DNA from: Candidatus Scatomonas merdigallinarum
GTDB lineage: Bacteria; Bacillota; Clostridia; Lachnospirales; Lachnospiraceae
DNA length: 64,000 nt
Reading direction: 5' to 3'
Assembly: GCA_018716305.1 (NCBI GenBank)
Contig: DVKB01000030.1
Location: 62,001-126,000, forward strand
The position numbers were made by a program, and so were the translations under genes. Below the pieces are notes generated by a model. The model was not told the origin of the DNA. It searched no databases and worked only from the letters and a program-made list of their open reading frames with translations. Shown piece by piece: positions 16,617-24,001 of the stretch. Position 1 is the stretch's first letter. The number at the start of each line of letters is the position of its first letter.

Positions 16617-17359
16617 TGAGCAGCGAAGCAATTTTAGAGATCCGGCATCTGTCCAAAGCTTTTGGAAGTCATCAGGTGCTGAAGGATATCGACTTTACCG
16701 TCCGTCCCGGAGATGTGACCAGCATCATCGGAGCTTCCGGTTCCGGAAAATCCACCCTGCTGCGGTGCGTCAACCTGCTGGAGACCCCCACCGGGGGAGA
16801 TATCTTATTCCACGGGGAGAGCATTACCGGCAGGCAGGTAGACGCCTCCGGTTACCGGGCCAAGGTAGGCATGGTGTTCCAGTCCTTTAACTTGTTCAAC
16901 AACATGACGGTGCTGGACAACTGTATGATCGGCCAGATCAAGGTGCTGAAGAAAGGAAAGGACGAGGCGAAGCAGAACGCCATGAAATACCTGGAGCGGG
17001 TAGGCATGGCTCCCTACATCAACGCTAAGCCCCGGCAGCTGTCCGGCGGCCAGAAGCAGAGGGTAGCCATCGCCAGAGCCCTGGCCATGGAGCCGGAAGT
17101 ACTGCTGTTTGACGAGCCTACCTCCGCCCTGGATCCCGAGATGGTGGGAGAGGTTCTGGAGGTTATGCGGGGCCTGGCGGACGAGGGCATGACCATGCTG
17201 GTGGTGACCCACGAGATGGCTTTTGCCAGGGACGTGTCCAACTACGTAGTGTTCATGTCCGAGGGCGTCATCTGCGAGGAGGGCGACCCGAAAGAAGTAT
17301 TTGCCAATCCCAAAGAGCAGAGGACCAAAGAGTTCCTGTCCCGGTTTGTAAAGGGATAA
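16616..17359 (+). CDS. Amino-acid ABC transporter ATP-binding protein (lysine importer)
   Basis: A 247-residue ABC ATPase of the GlnQ/HisP group that powers the importer. It shows Walker A GASGSGKS (about residues 40-47), a Q-loop in VFQSFNLF, signature LSGGQKQR, Walker [13 protein letters not shown] and the switch His in VVTHEMAF. Length and motif order are normal for the family and nothing is missing. Its start overlaps the permease stop. A strong terminator follows, so the operon ends here. Confidence 0.92.
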   Translation: MSSEAILEIRHLSKAFGSHQVLKDIDFTVRPGDVTSIIGASGSGKSTLLRCVNLLETPTGGDILFHGESITGRQVDASGYRAKVGMVFQSFNLFNNMTVLDNCMIGQIKVLKKGKDEAKQNAMKYLERVGMAPYINAKPRQLSGGQKQRVAIARALAMEPEVLLFDEPTSALDPEMVGEVLEVMRGLADEGMTMLVVTHEMAFARDVSNYVVFMSEGVICEEGDPKEVFANPKEQRTKEFLSRFVKG

Positions 17360-17377
17360 CCTGAAAAATAAAAAGAG

Positions 17378-17425
17378 ATCCCCTGACAGAACGCGCAGAT
17401 CCGCGTGAGCTGTCAGGGGATTTTT
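17378..17425. terminator. Bidirectional terminator after the lysine importer operon
   Basis: Perfect 12-bp arms ATCCCCTGACAG (17378-17389) and CTGTCAGGGGAT (17410-17421) are followed by TTTTT. The minus-strand side has A/T-rich flanks and can also end the LysR transcript. Confidence 0.88.
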
Positions 17426-17434
17426 CGATTGACG

Positions 17435-18343
17435 CTATCTCTGTATTTTTCCGGCTTTGATTTCTTCCATCCAATGGAGCACATGATTCCGGAACAGCAG
17501 CAGATCCGGATTGTCCAGGTCCTCCTTCCGGGTCAGCATGCAGGTGGTCCAACGGTAATGTCCATCGGAGAAGGGGATGGTCACCAGCTCCGGATCCCGC
17601 ATATCCTCGAAGATAAAATCCACGGTGACAGAGATCCCTTTGTTCTGCCGGACCATTTTGTGGCACAGGGAGAAGCCGCTGGTCTCAAAAAAGATGTCCG
17701 GCTCAAAGCCAGCCTCCCGGCAGCGGCCGGTGATCAGGTGGTAGATCTGAAACTCGCTGCTCTCTATGTACAGCCGTTCTCCCTGCAGATCCCGGATGGT
17801 GACGGCCTCTCTGCCGCTTAAAGGGTGCCGGCGGTTGACCAGCAGCTTGATCTCAAAGGATTCCAGCTTCTGGAGGGAACAGTCCGGCAGGGAAGCCGGG
17901 GCGATGGTAAAGGCTACATTTCCCTCCTTGGCGGAGAAAAGGCGTTCCACCTGCCTGTCCGGGTATTCCCGGTAATGGAAATGAATTTCCGGGTGCAGCC
18001 TTTTAAATTCCCCGATGCACTCCGGAGTCACCAGCCGCAGAATGCCGTAGGCGGAGAGCAGGTCGATCTCATGGTTCTGCCGCTGGCTGATGGATTGGAT
18101 GCCCCGGCGGATGGAGTAATACTGTTTCAGGAAATCATCCAGATGTTCCTGCAGGTAGCTGCCGGAATCTGTAAGGGAGATCCCGGAGGAACTGCGGTTT
18201 AAAAGCCGGGCGCCCAGCTCCTGCTCCAGGGTTTTCAGGGCTTTGCTCAGGCCCTGCGGGGTTATGTACAGCTGCCTGGCCGCCCGGTTGATGCTGTGTT
18301 CCCGGCAGACAGCGGCAAAGTATTCCAGATCCTGTATGGTCAT
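17435..18343 (-). CDS. LysR-family transcriptional regulator
   Basis: A 302-residue protein. Residues 1-60 form the winged HTH (MTIQDLEYFAAVCREHSINRA, then LYITPQGLSKALKTLEQELG, then the wing LLNRSSSGISLT). The rest is the periplasmic-binding-like effector domain (about 90-295). The HTH reads TPQGLSKALK, a variant in which the usual SQPALSRQI becomes TPQGLSKAL, typical of a Clostridia subgroup. The start is ATG 18343 with GAGGATGAGGG upstream. It is divergent from cooS across about 200 bases that contain several TTCCGG/CCGGAA elements, so regulation of cooS is plausible but not shown. Its effector is unknown. Confidence 0.85.
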   Translation of the reverse strand: MTIQDLEYFAAVCREHSINRAARQLYITPQGLSKALKTLEQELGARLLNRSSSGISLTDSGSYLQEHLDDFLKQYYSIRRGIQSISQRQNHEIDLLSAYGILRLVTPECIGEFKRLHPEIHFHYREYPDRQVERLFSAKEGNVAFTIAPASLPDCSLQKLESFEIKLLVNRRHPLSGREAVTIRDLQGERLYIESSEFQIYHLITGRCREAGFEPDIFFETSGFSLCHKMVRQNKGISVTVDFIFEDMRDPELVTIPFSDGHYRWTTCMLTRKEDLDNPDLLLFRNHVLHWMEEIKAGKIQR

Positions 18344-18542
18344 ATTCCCTCATCCTCCCGTAAACGCAAGATTCGCTTCTTCTGCCAGTATACCACGGAT
18401 TCCGGCAAAAGGGCAGGAAAAACAGGTATCAATCAAAGGTTGTCTTCCGGAAACTGTCTGTTGATTCCGGTTCTGCGACAAGTCTGTTAAAATATAGACA
18501 AACAGAAGAGCAACCGGAAGTTCTATTCAGGGAGGAACATGT

Positions 18543-20435
18543 ATGAGTGATTTTAAGCTGACGACCATTGACGAGTTCGACGCAGCCACAGAGCGGCTGC
18601 TGGAGACAGGCAGAAAGGTGGGGGCTGATTCCTGGCAGATGCGGGTAAAAAATCAGACCCCCCACTGCAAATTCGGGGAGCAGGGCATTTGCTGCCGCAT
18701 CTGCTCCATGGGACCCTGCCGTATTACCCCCAAAGCCCCCAGAGGAATCTGCGGCTGTGATGCCGACGGCATCTCCGGCAGAAATTTCCTGCGCTTTGTG
18801 GCCGGCGGAGCAGCCACCCATTCCGATCATGGCCGGGAAATCTGCCACACTTTGAGCACCGTTTCCGCAGACGGAAACTATAAGGTAAAAGATCCGGAGA
18901 AGCTCATCCGGATCGCCAAAGAGTGGGGTGTGGAAAACCAAGGGAAAGATATTTATGACCTGGCCCATGAGATGGCGGAGCTGGCTCTCCTGGAATACGG
19001 AAAGCCCCATGGAGTGCAGCGCTGGCTGTCCAGAGCTCCCAAACATACCCAGGAGATCTGGCACAGAGAGGAGATCGAGCCCAGAGCCATTGACCGGGAG
19101 GTTTCCACGGCCATGCATATGACTCATATGGGCAATTCCAGCAAGGCGGAGGCCCTGGTGCGCCAGTCTCTGCGCACCGGTATGTCCGACGGCTGGGGCG
19201 GCTCCATGTGCGGCACCGAGTTTTCCGACGTTATGTTCGGAACTCCCAAGCCCGTTGACACAGAGGCCAACCTGGGGGTTATGAAAGAGGACTGTGTCAA
19301 TATTATCGTTCACGGCCATGATCCCAGTCTCTCAGAGATGATCTGTGAGTACGCGGAAGATCCGGAGATGGTGGCATTGGCGAAATCCCTTGGTGCCAAG
19401 GGGATCAATGTCGCCGGCGTATGCTGTACCTCTAATGAGGTCGCTATGAGGCGCGGCATACCCATGGCAGGAAACTTCCTGCAGCAGGAGAACGTAGTGC
19501 TCACCGGAGCCTGCGAAGCCATTGTGGTGGACGTACAGTGTATTTTCCCTGCGCTGGGTCCTCTGAGCAAGTGTTTCCACACCAAATTCATCACGACCTC
19601 TCCCATCGCGCAGATGCCGGATTCTGACTTCATCCGCTTTAACGCCAGAACCGCGGGCGAAAACGCCAGGAAAATCGTGCGCACCGCTGTGGAGAACTTC
19701 GTGAACAGAAAGCCGGAGCTGGTACATATTCCCCAGCTGAAACAGAAGGCCACCGTAGGATACTCGGTGGAGGCCATTATCAAACAGCTGGACAAAGTGG
19801 CCAACTCTCAGGCGGAGCCCACGGGAACCACCAAGCCTCTTATTGACTGCATTACCTCCGGGGTCATCAGAGGCGTGGTTGCCATGGTGGGATGCAACAA
19901 TCCCAGAGTCCGTCCGGACTCCGCGCATGTGGAACTGATGAAAAAACTGATCAAGCACGATATCCTGCTGATCCTCTCCGGATGCTCCGCCCAGGCAGCC
20001 GCCAGAGCGGGACTGATGGACAAGAGAGCCAAGGATCTCTGCGGCGCGGGACTGAAGAGAGTCTGCGAGCTGGCGGACATCCCGCCGGTGCTGCACATGG
20101 GATCCTGCGTGGATATCAGCCGTATGGTGGTGCTGGCTTCCAAAATCTCCATTGATTCCGGCCTGAACATTTCCCAGCTGCCCATCGTTGGCTGCGCGCC
20201 GGAGTGGATGTCCGAGAAAGCCGTATCCATTGGAAACTACGTAGTCGCCACCGGTATCGACACCTTCCTGGGTGTTGCTCCCCAGGTGACCGGCGGACCC
20301 AAGGTGACGGAGCTGCTCACCGGCGGCATCCGGGACTGGGTGGAAGCTGCCTATACGGTGGAAACCGATATCGAGAAACTGGGAGATCTGATGATCCAGA
20401 GGATCGAGGAAAAGAGAAAAGCTCTGGGAATCTGA
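18543..20435 (+). CDS. cooS: Anaerobic carbon monoxide dehydrogenase catalytic subunit
   Basis: A 630-residue Ni-Fe-S enzyme interconverting CO and CO2 (CO + H2O = CO2 + 2e- + 2H+). The cysteines for the D and B [4Fe4S] clusters are at about 42, 50, 51, 54, 59 and 70/72 (HCKFGEQGICCRICSMGPC). Active-site C-cluster ligands are present in order: HGHDPS (His), GVCCTSNE, VVDVQC, MVGCNNP, LSGCSAQ and GSCVDISR. Length is typical. No acsB, acsC-D, cooF or cooC is adjacent, so the gene is a stand-alone cooS in this window; it may feed a Wood-Ljungdahl pathway encoded elsewhere or act in CO oxidation. The start is ATG 18543 after GGGAGGA. It lies divergent to a LysR gene and ends at a strong hairpin. 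Confidence 0.95.
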   Translation: MSDFKLTTIDEFDAATERLLETGRKVGADSWQMRVKNQTPHCKFGEQGICCRICSMGPCRITPKAPRGICGCDADGISGRNFLRFVAGGAATHSDHGREICHTLSTVSADGNYKVKDPEKLIRIAKEWGVENQGKDIYDLAHEMAELALLEYGKPHGVQRWLSRAPKHTQEIWHREEIEPRAIDREVSTAMHMTHMGNSSKAEALVRQSLRTGMSDGWGGSMCGTEFSDVMFGTPKPVDTEANLGVMKEDCVNIIVHGHDPSLSEMICEYAEDPEMVALAKSLGAKGINVAGVCCTSNEVAMRRGIPMAGNFLQQENVVLTGACEAIVVDVQCIFPALGPLSKCFHTKFITTSPIAQMPDSDFIRFNARTAGENARKIVRTAVENFVNRKPELVHIPQLKQKATVGYSVEAIIKQLDKVANSQAEPTGTTKPLIDCITSGVIRGVVAMVGCNNPRVRPDSAHVELMKKLIKHDILLILSGCSAQAAARAGLMDKRAKDLCGAGLKRVCELADIPPVLHMGSCVDISRMVVLASKISIDSGLNISQLPIVGCAPEWMSEKAVSIGNYVVATGIDTFLGVAPQVTGGPKVTELLTGGIRDWVEAAYTVETDIEKLGDLMIQRIEEKRKALGI

Positions 20436-20456
20436 TTTTTCTGAATTTACGTAAAA

Positions 20457-20500
20457 GACTTCGGGGTGGGAGACTGTTTTTAGTCCCCCACCCCGAAGTC
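20457..20500. terminator. Strong hairpin between cooS and queL, overlapping the queL 3' end
   Basis: Perfect 14-bp arms at 20457-20470 and 20487-20500, extended by a GACT/AGTC pair near the loop. The minus-strand side is followed by CTTTTAC, the plus side by no good T-run. The last codons of the minus-strand radical SAM gene are encoded by one arm, with the stop in the loop. Confidence 0.8.
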
Positions 20501-21169
20501 TGTCCGTTCATATAAAACTTCTACGGCGGGATCCTCCAGGAGATACGCGTACTTGTCCATGAACCAGTCCACCAGCGCCTGATCCCGTTTCACATCCGTG
20601 CTGTTGTCGGTGAAGACGTTGATAGTGCCCCGGGGAAAATATTTTTTCAGCAGGCGGATGTCCTCGTCGATCATTTCTTTTGTCTGGCCTTTGATCCCCA
20701 CCATGAGGCAGGGGGATTCAAACCACCGGCGGACTTCCTTTGCGCTGTGAAAATCCGCGTGCTTGTTCAGATAGTTTTCCCGGAAGTCATAGTCGAAGGT
20801 CTCCACCCCGATCTTGAAGGTAATGGGGACGCCCATGAAATCCCGCATTTCCTGCAGGTGCTTCCGGTACATCCAGTGGGCTTCAAAGTACAGGTGGCGG
20901 ATGTTCTTATCCCGGAGGATCCGCCGGATCTCCTCCAGGGTCTCCCTGGGCAGTTCAAAGCAGCTGCCGGAGTTGATGACCTCCAGGACACCGAATTCCC
21001 CGGTGACCCGGGAGAGAACCCGGCGGTTGAGAGCGAGCATGGCCTCCCTGTCCCGGGAGTTGTCGTCAATGTAGTCGCAGAAGCGGCATTTCCCCCAGGC
21101 GCAGGGACGGCCCTGCAGCAGCACGATCTCCCGCTGGTTTTTATTGGTAATGCGGTTGTACCGTTCCAT
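20480..21169 (-). CDS. queL: Radical SAM protein, probable queuosine-salvage lyase QueL
   Basis: A 229-residue radical SAM enzyme. The cluster motif is CAWGKCRFC (about residue 23 on), that is Cx4Cx2C rather than the usual Cx3Cx2C. GSCFELP, YFEAHWMYR and FKIGVETFDYDFRENYL follow in the barrel. With a nucleoside hydrolase and an ECF S-component in the same operon it matches the queuosine/queuine salvage set described in Clostridioides difficile, where QueL cleaves queuine. That assignment rests on gene order and fold, and the residue-level match is not proven. ATG 21169 is used: an upstream in-frame GTG at 21175 sits directly on the AAAGGAG site. The previous gene's stop is two bases before the start. 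The 3' end lies inside a terminator hairpin. Confidence 0.75.
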   Translation of the reverse strand: MERYNRITNKNQREIVLLQGRPCAWGKCRFCDYIDDNSRDREAMLALNRRVLSRVTGEFGVLEVINSGSCFELPRETLEEIRRILRDKNIRHLYFEAHWMYRKHLQEMRDFMGVPITFKIGVETFDYDFRENYLNKHADFHSAKEVRRWFESPCLMVGIKGQTKEMIDEDIRLLKKYFPRGTINVFTDNSTDVKRDQALVDWFMDKYAYLLEDPAVEVLYERTDFGVGD

Positions 21170-21171
21170 AA

Positions 21172-21771
21172 TCACGCTCCTTTTTTCTGTGCGGACTCCG
21201 CCTCGGCGTTCCGGATCTTCCCCCGCAGGGACTGAGGCAGGGCGAACAGGAGCAGAACCGCCAGGACCAGACTGATGAGCCGGTCCAGGAAGTCCGTGGC
21301 CCCCTGGACCACACAGACGCTGGCGGTGAGGCTAAGGCCCGCCCCGTGGAGCAGCTGCACCAGCACTGTGGAGCCGGAGGAGGTGATTCCTCCGAAGACC
21401 AGAGCGGTAATGGCGGAGCTGATGACCGTTCCCGGCAGGGAAATCAGCAGGGATGCCGGCAGGATCCGCCGCATATCTTTTGCGCCGCCGGGGCGGAACA
21501 GATGGAAGGCCAGTCCGGTGAGCAGGCCGGTGGCCAGCTGCACCGGCAGGTAGTAGAAGGCGTACACATCCGTAGTGCATCCGCTTAAGACGGCGCTGAC
21601 CGCCCCGGGCAGCATGCCGTACACAGGTCCCAGCAGGGCGGCCCCCAGCATGGTGCCCATGGAATCCAGATAAATGGGAAGCCGCAGGGCCAGGGCCAGA
21701 TTGGCTCCCACCAGGTTCAGGACCGCGGCCAGGGCAAGAAAGCAGAGACCGGAGAGATTCAGCTTTTTCAC
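21172..21771 (-). CDS. ECF transporter S-component, probable queuosine/queuine uptake (QrtT-like)
   Basis: A 199-residue membrane protein with about six TM helices: LCFLALAAVLNLVGANLAL, a pair around GTMLGAALLGPVYGMLPGAVSAVL, and others up to LISLVLAVLLLFALPQS. It is the substrate-binding S-component of an energy-coupling-factor importer; the shared EcfA/EcfT module is not in the window. Placement between a nucleoside hydrolase gene and a radical SAM gene, all under a preQ1 riboswitch, points to a queuosine-type nucleoside or base as cargo. The start is GTG 21771, overlapping the upstream stop (GTGA). The C-terminus is charged and Ala/Lys-rich and contains the ribosome site of queL. Confidence 0.78.
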   Translation of the reverse strand: MKKLNLSGLCFLALAAVLNLVGANLALALRLPIYLDSMGTMLGAALLGPVYGMLPGAVSAVLSGCTTDVYAFYYLPVQLATGLLTGLAFHLFRPGGAKDMRRILPASLLISLPGTVISSAITALVFGGITSSGSTVLVQLLHGAGLSLTASVCVVQGATDFLDRLISLVLAVLLLFALPQSLRGKIRNAEAESAQKKGA

Positions 21772-22790
21772 TTAACAATGCCTCCCATAAGCCGGGCCAG
21801 CATGGGGCGCAGTTCCAGGGGATCCTTCTTCAGAAGCCGGGAGAAGAAAAGCACCATAAAGCCCAGGGGATCCGCCTCTGTAAGAATGTGGCAGTTGGGA
21901 GCCTTTTTCCAGAAATGTTCCGCGTCCACTACGCTCTGGCCGATGCAGAGCCCTTCTGTCTCCACGGTGGTGTAGGCGGAAAATCCACGGCACAGATCCG
22001 GATCCAGGAAGTACGCCACAGCCAGGGGATCGTTGATGACACAGCCGATGAGGCCCTCCTGCTGCCAGTGAAAATCCATGTAGAAATCTGTCATGTCCCG
22101 GACCAGGGCCCCGATCCAGGGATTCAGCCGGCACAGGTAATCCCGCAGGTTGGGTGTCAGCACGATCTGCCGGGTTACGTCCAGGCCGATCATCTGGATT
22201 TCTTTTTCCGCCAGGGCGGGCAGGGTCTCAAAGGCTTCAAAGACCGCTCTGGCGGCGTGGGGATCGCACCAGTAATTGTATTCCGCCACCGGGGAACAGT
22301 TGCCGTGGCTGTGGTAGTTTCCGCCCATGGAAACCAGCCGGTTCAGTCCGGCGAAGCACTCCGGGTGAAGTTCTGCCAGTCGGGCCAGGTTGGTCATGGG
22401 GCCGATGGCGATGATGGAAATAAGATCGCCGGTTTTGGCTGCTTCGGACAGGGAAGAGGCCAGAAATTCCACCGCGCCTTCTCTGGGCCGTACCTCTGTG
22501 ACCGTGGGATAGCGCAGGTTTCCAAGACCGGTTCCCCCGTGGGTCTCTGTGGCGTCTTCATAAGGGCGTTCCAGGGGCTTTGTCTCTCCCGAATAGACGG
22601 GGATATCCAGGCGGCCCATCCATTTCAGAATCCGCAGGGCATTTTCCACACCGGTTTTCGCGGGAACATTTCCGCAGACCACGGTAATGCCCAGTACGTC
22701 CAGTTCCGGGGAGGACAGGGCCAGCATCAGGGCCAGGGCATCGTCAATGCCCGGGTCGCAGTCAATGATAACTTTCTGCTTTGCATTCAT
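21768..22790 (-). CDS. queK: Nucleoside hydrolase, probable queuosine hydrolase QueK
   Basis: A 340-residue hydrolase of the inosine/uridine-preferring nucleoside hydrolase family, cutting the N-glycosidic bond of ribonucleosides. The calcium-binding DxDxxxDD motif is at the N-terminus (IIDCDPGIDDALALML). Further family segments are VCGNVPAKTG, IGPMTNLARL, MGGNYHSHGN, EYNYWCDPHAA and VINDPLAVAY. The preQ1-I riboswitch directly upstream and the co-transcribed ECF and radical SAM genes make queuosine the likeliest nucleoside, as in the QueK-QrtT-QueL pathway known from C. difficile. General purine or pyrimidine nucleoside cleavage remains possible. The start is ATG 22790, 8 bases after AAGGAG. 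Its stop overlaps the next start. Confidence 0.78.
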   Translation of the reverse strand: MNAKQKVIIDCDPGIDDALALMLALSSPELDVLGITVVCGNVPAKTGVENALRILKWMGRLDIPVYSGETKPLERPYEDATETHGGTGLGNLRYPTVTEVRPREGAVEFLASSLSEAAKTGDLISIIAIGPMTNLARLAELHPECFAGLNRLVSMGGNYHSHGNCSPVAEYNYWCDPHAARAVFEAFETLPALAEKEIQMIGLDVTRQIVLTPNLRDYLCRLNPWIGALVRDMTDFYMDFHWQQEGLIGCVINDPLAVAYFLDPDLCRGFSAYTTVETEGLCIGQSVVDAEHFWKKAPNCHILTEADPLGFMVLFFSRLLKKDPLELRPMLARLMGGIVK

Positions 22791-22808
22791 TCTCTCATCT
22801 CCTTTGAT

Positions 22809-22842
22809 CTTGGTTTTTTATCCTGGGAAGTTCTCGAACCAG
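22809..22842 (-). ncRNA. preQ1-I riboswitch
   Basis: Minus-strand 34-base element: P1 CTGG/CCAG, a 12-base loop beginning TTC and ending in C directly before the 3' strand of P1 (the position of the specificity cytosine), then the A-rich tail GATAAAAAACCAAG. Loop length, TTC and tail match the minimal preQ1-I aptamers of B. subtilis and T. tengcongensis. The AAGGAG site of queK lies 7 bases after the tail, so control is probably of translation. Confidence 0.75.
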
Positions 22843-22884
22843 TCCGGCAAAAAACAGTTCTGCCGATTGTATAAATGCAAAATG

Positions 22885-22914
22885 ATGATACCATAAAAAG
22901 TGAAGTTTCTACAA
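22885..22914 (-). promoter_or_regulatory. Probable promoter of the queuosine-salvage operon
   Basis: Minus-strand TTGTAG (22909-22914), an 18-base spacer and TATCAT (22885-22890). The transcript would start about 35 bases before the preQ1 aptamer. Confidence 0.5.
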
Positions 22915-22937
22915 GTTAAACCTTTGTCTTCCCTGTG

Positions 22938-23630
22938 TCACAGAAACATGGCGAATACCGAGGCGGCGGCCACTGTAAGGATGCCGGACACCGCGATGGA
23001 CAGGCTGCTCATGGCACCCTGGATCTCGCCAAGCTCCAGGGCTTTGGAAGTGCCTATGGCGTGGGCGGAGGAACCCAGGGCGATGCCCACCGCGGCCGGC
23101 TCCTGGATCCGGAACAGCCGGCAGACAAAGGCGGACAGCACATTCCCCAGAATGCCGGTGACAATGATGACGGCCACCGTAATGGTGGTAATGCCGCCCA
23201 GTTCTTCCGACACACCCATGCCGATGGCGGTGGTGATGGATTTTGGCAGCAGGGTCACGTACTGTTCATGGGTCAGTCCGAAGAGGATGGACAGGGCCAG
23301 AACGCTGGCCAGGCTGGTGAGAACCCCGGAGAGGATTCCGGCGGCAATGGCTTTTGCGTTGCGCTTCAGCTGCTCCAGCTGTTCATAGAGGGGAATGGCC
23401 AGGCAGACCGTGGCGGGAGTCAGCAGATAACTCAGATACTGGGCCCCCTGATTGTAGCTCTCATAGTCAATATGGAAAAATACCAGGATCAGCATCACTG
23501 CCAGGATGGAAATCAGCAGGGGATTAAAAATCGCCAGTTTCCACTTCTTTTTCAGCAGCACTCCCAGCTCATAGGCCAGAACGCTGACCGCTACGCCGAA
23601 AAATACAGAATCGCACAGCATTTCTTTCAT
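22938..23630 (-). CDS. lrgB: LrgB/CidB-family membrane protein
   Basis: A 230-residue membrane protein with seven or so TM helices, the partner of LrgA. The family signature is seen in LLTPATVCLAIPLYEQ, LPKSITTAIGMGVSEELGG and GSSAHAIGTSKALELGEIQGAMSSLSIA. LrgAB/CidAB systems have been called holin/antiholin-like and, more recently, pyruvate or glycolate carriers; which applies here is unknown. ATG 23630 overlaps the lrgA stop (ATGA). It is the last gene of a likely M18 peptidase-lrgA-lrgB run on the minus strand, and the queuosine operon begins just beyond it. Confidence 0.88.
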   Translation of the reverse strand: MKEMLCDSVFFGVAVSVLAYELGVLLKKKWKLAIFNPLLISILAVMLILVFFHIDYESYNQGAQYLSYLLTPATVCLAIPLYEQLEQLKRNAKAIAAGILSGVLTSLASVLALSILFGLTHEQYVTLLPKSITTAIGMGVSEELGGITTITVAVIIVTGILGNVLSAFVCRLFRIQEPAAVGIALGSSAHAIGTSKALELGEIQGAMSSLSIAVSGILTVAAASVFAMFL

Positions 23631-23986
23631 GAATCTTTCCTCTTTTCAGAACGGATCACCCGCTGGGTTACCCGGCCGGAAACCGCCATCACCAGGATGG
23701 TCGTCACCGGGACAATAACCAGCAGAGGGATCAGCATGGGTTTCAGCACTCCCCAGGATTCCAGCAGGCCCACCGCCGCCGGGATAAACATCACGGGCAT
23801 GATATCCAGCAGGAATTTTCCTGCTTCCCGGACGGAGCGCAGGGGCAGCAGATGGGTACACAGGGCGGCCAGCATCAGGATCAGGCCGTAGATGCTGGCG
23901 GGCACCGGCAGAGGGATCAGCGCGTGGCAGATCTCCCCCAGGAAAGAGATAAATATAATAATGGCAAACTGTTTCAGATACTTCAT
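23627..23986 (-). CDS. lrgA: LrgA/CidA-family membrane protein
   Basis: A 119-residue protein with four TM helices. ALIPLPVPASIYGLILMLAAL is the family-diagnostic segment near the N-terminus, followed by LLDIMPVMFIPAAVGLLE. It forms the small subunit beside LrgB. The ribosome site AAGGGCGG is modest. It lies 15 bases after the M18 aminopeptidase stop on the same strand, so co-transcription with a peptidase is likely. The basic C-terminus (RVIRSEKRKDS) faces the cytoplasm by the positive-inside rule. Confidence 0.85.
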   Translation of the reverse strand: MKYLKQFAIIIFISFLGEICHALIPLPVPASIYGLILMLAALCTHLLPLRSVREAGKFLLDIMPVMFIPAAVGLLESWGVLKPMLIPLLVIVPVTTILVMAVSGRVTQRVIRSEKRKDS

Positions 23987-24001
23987 AGGTGTTCCGCCCT
24001 T

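Noticed and set aside
18456-18505. A definite cooS promoter
   Set aside because: TTAAAAT and TATAGA are both possible -10 boxes but neither has a convincing -35 at proper spacing.
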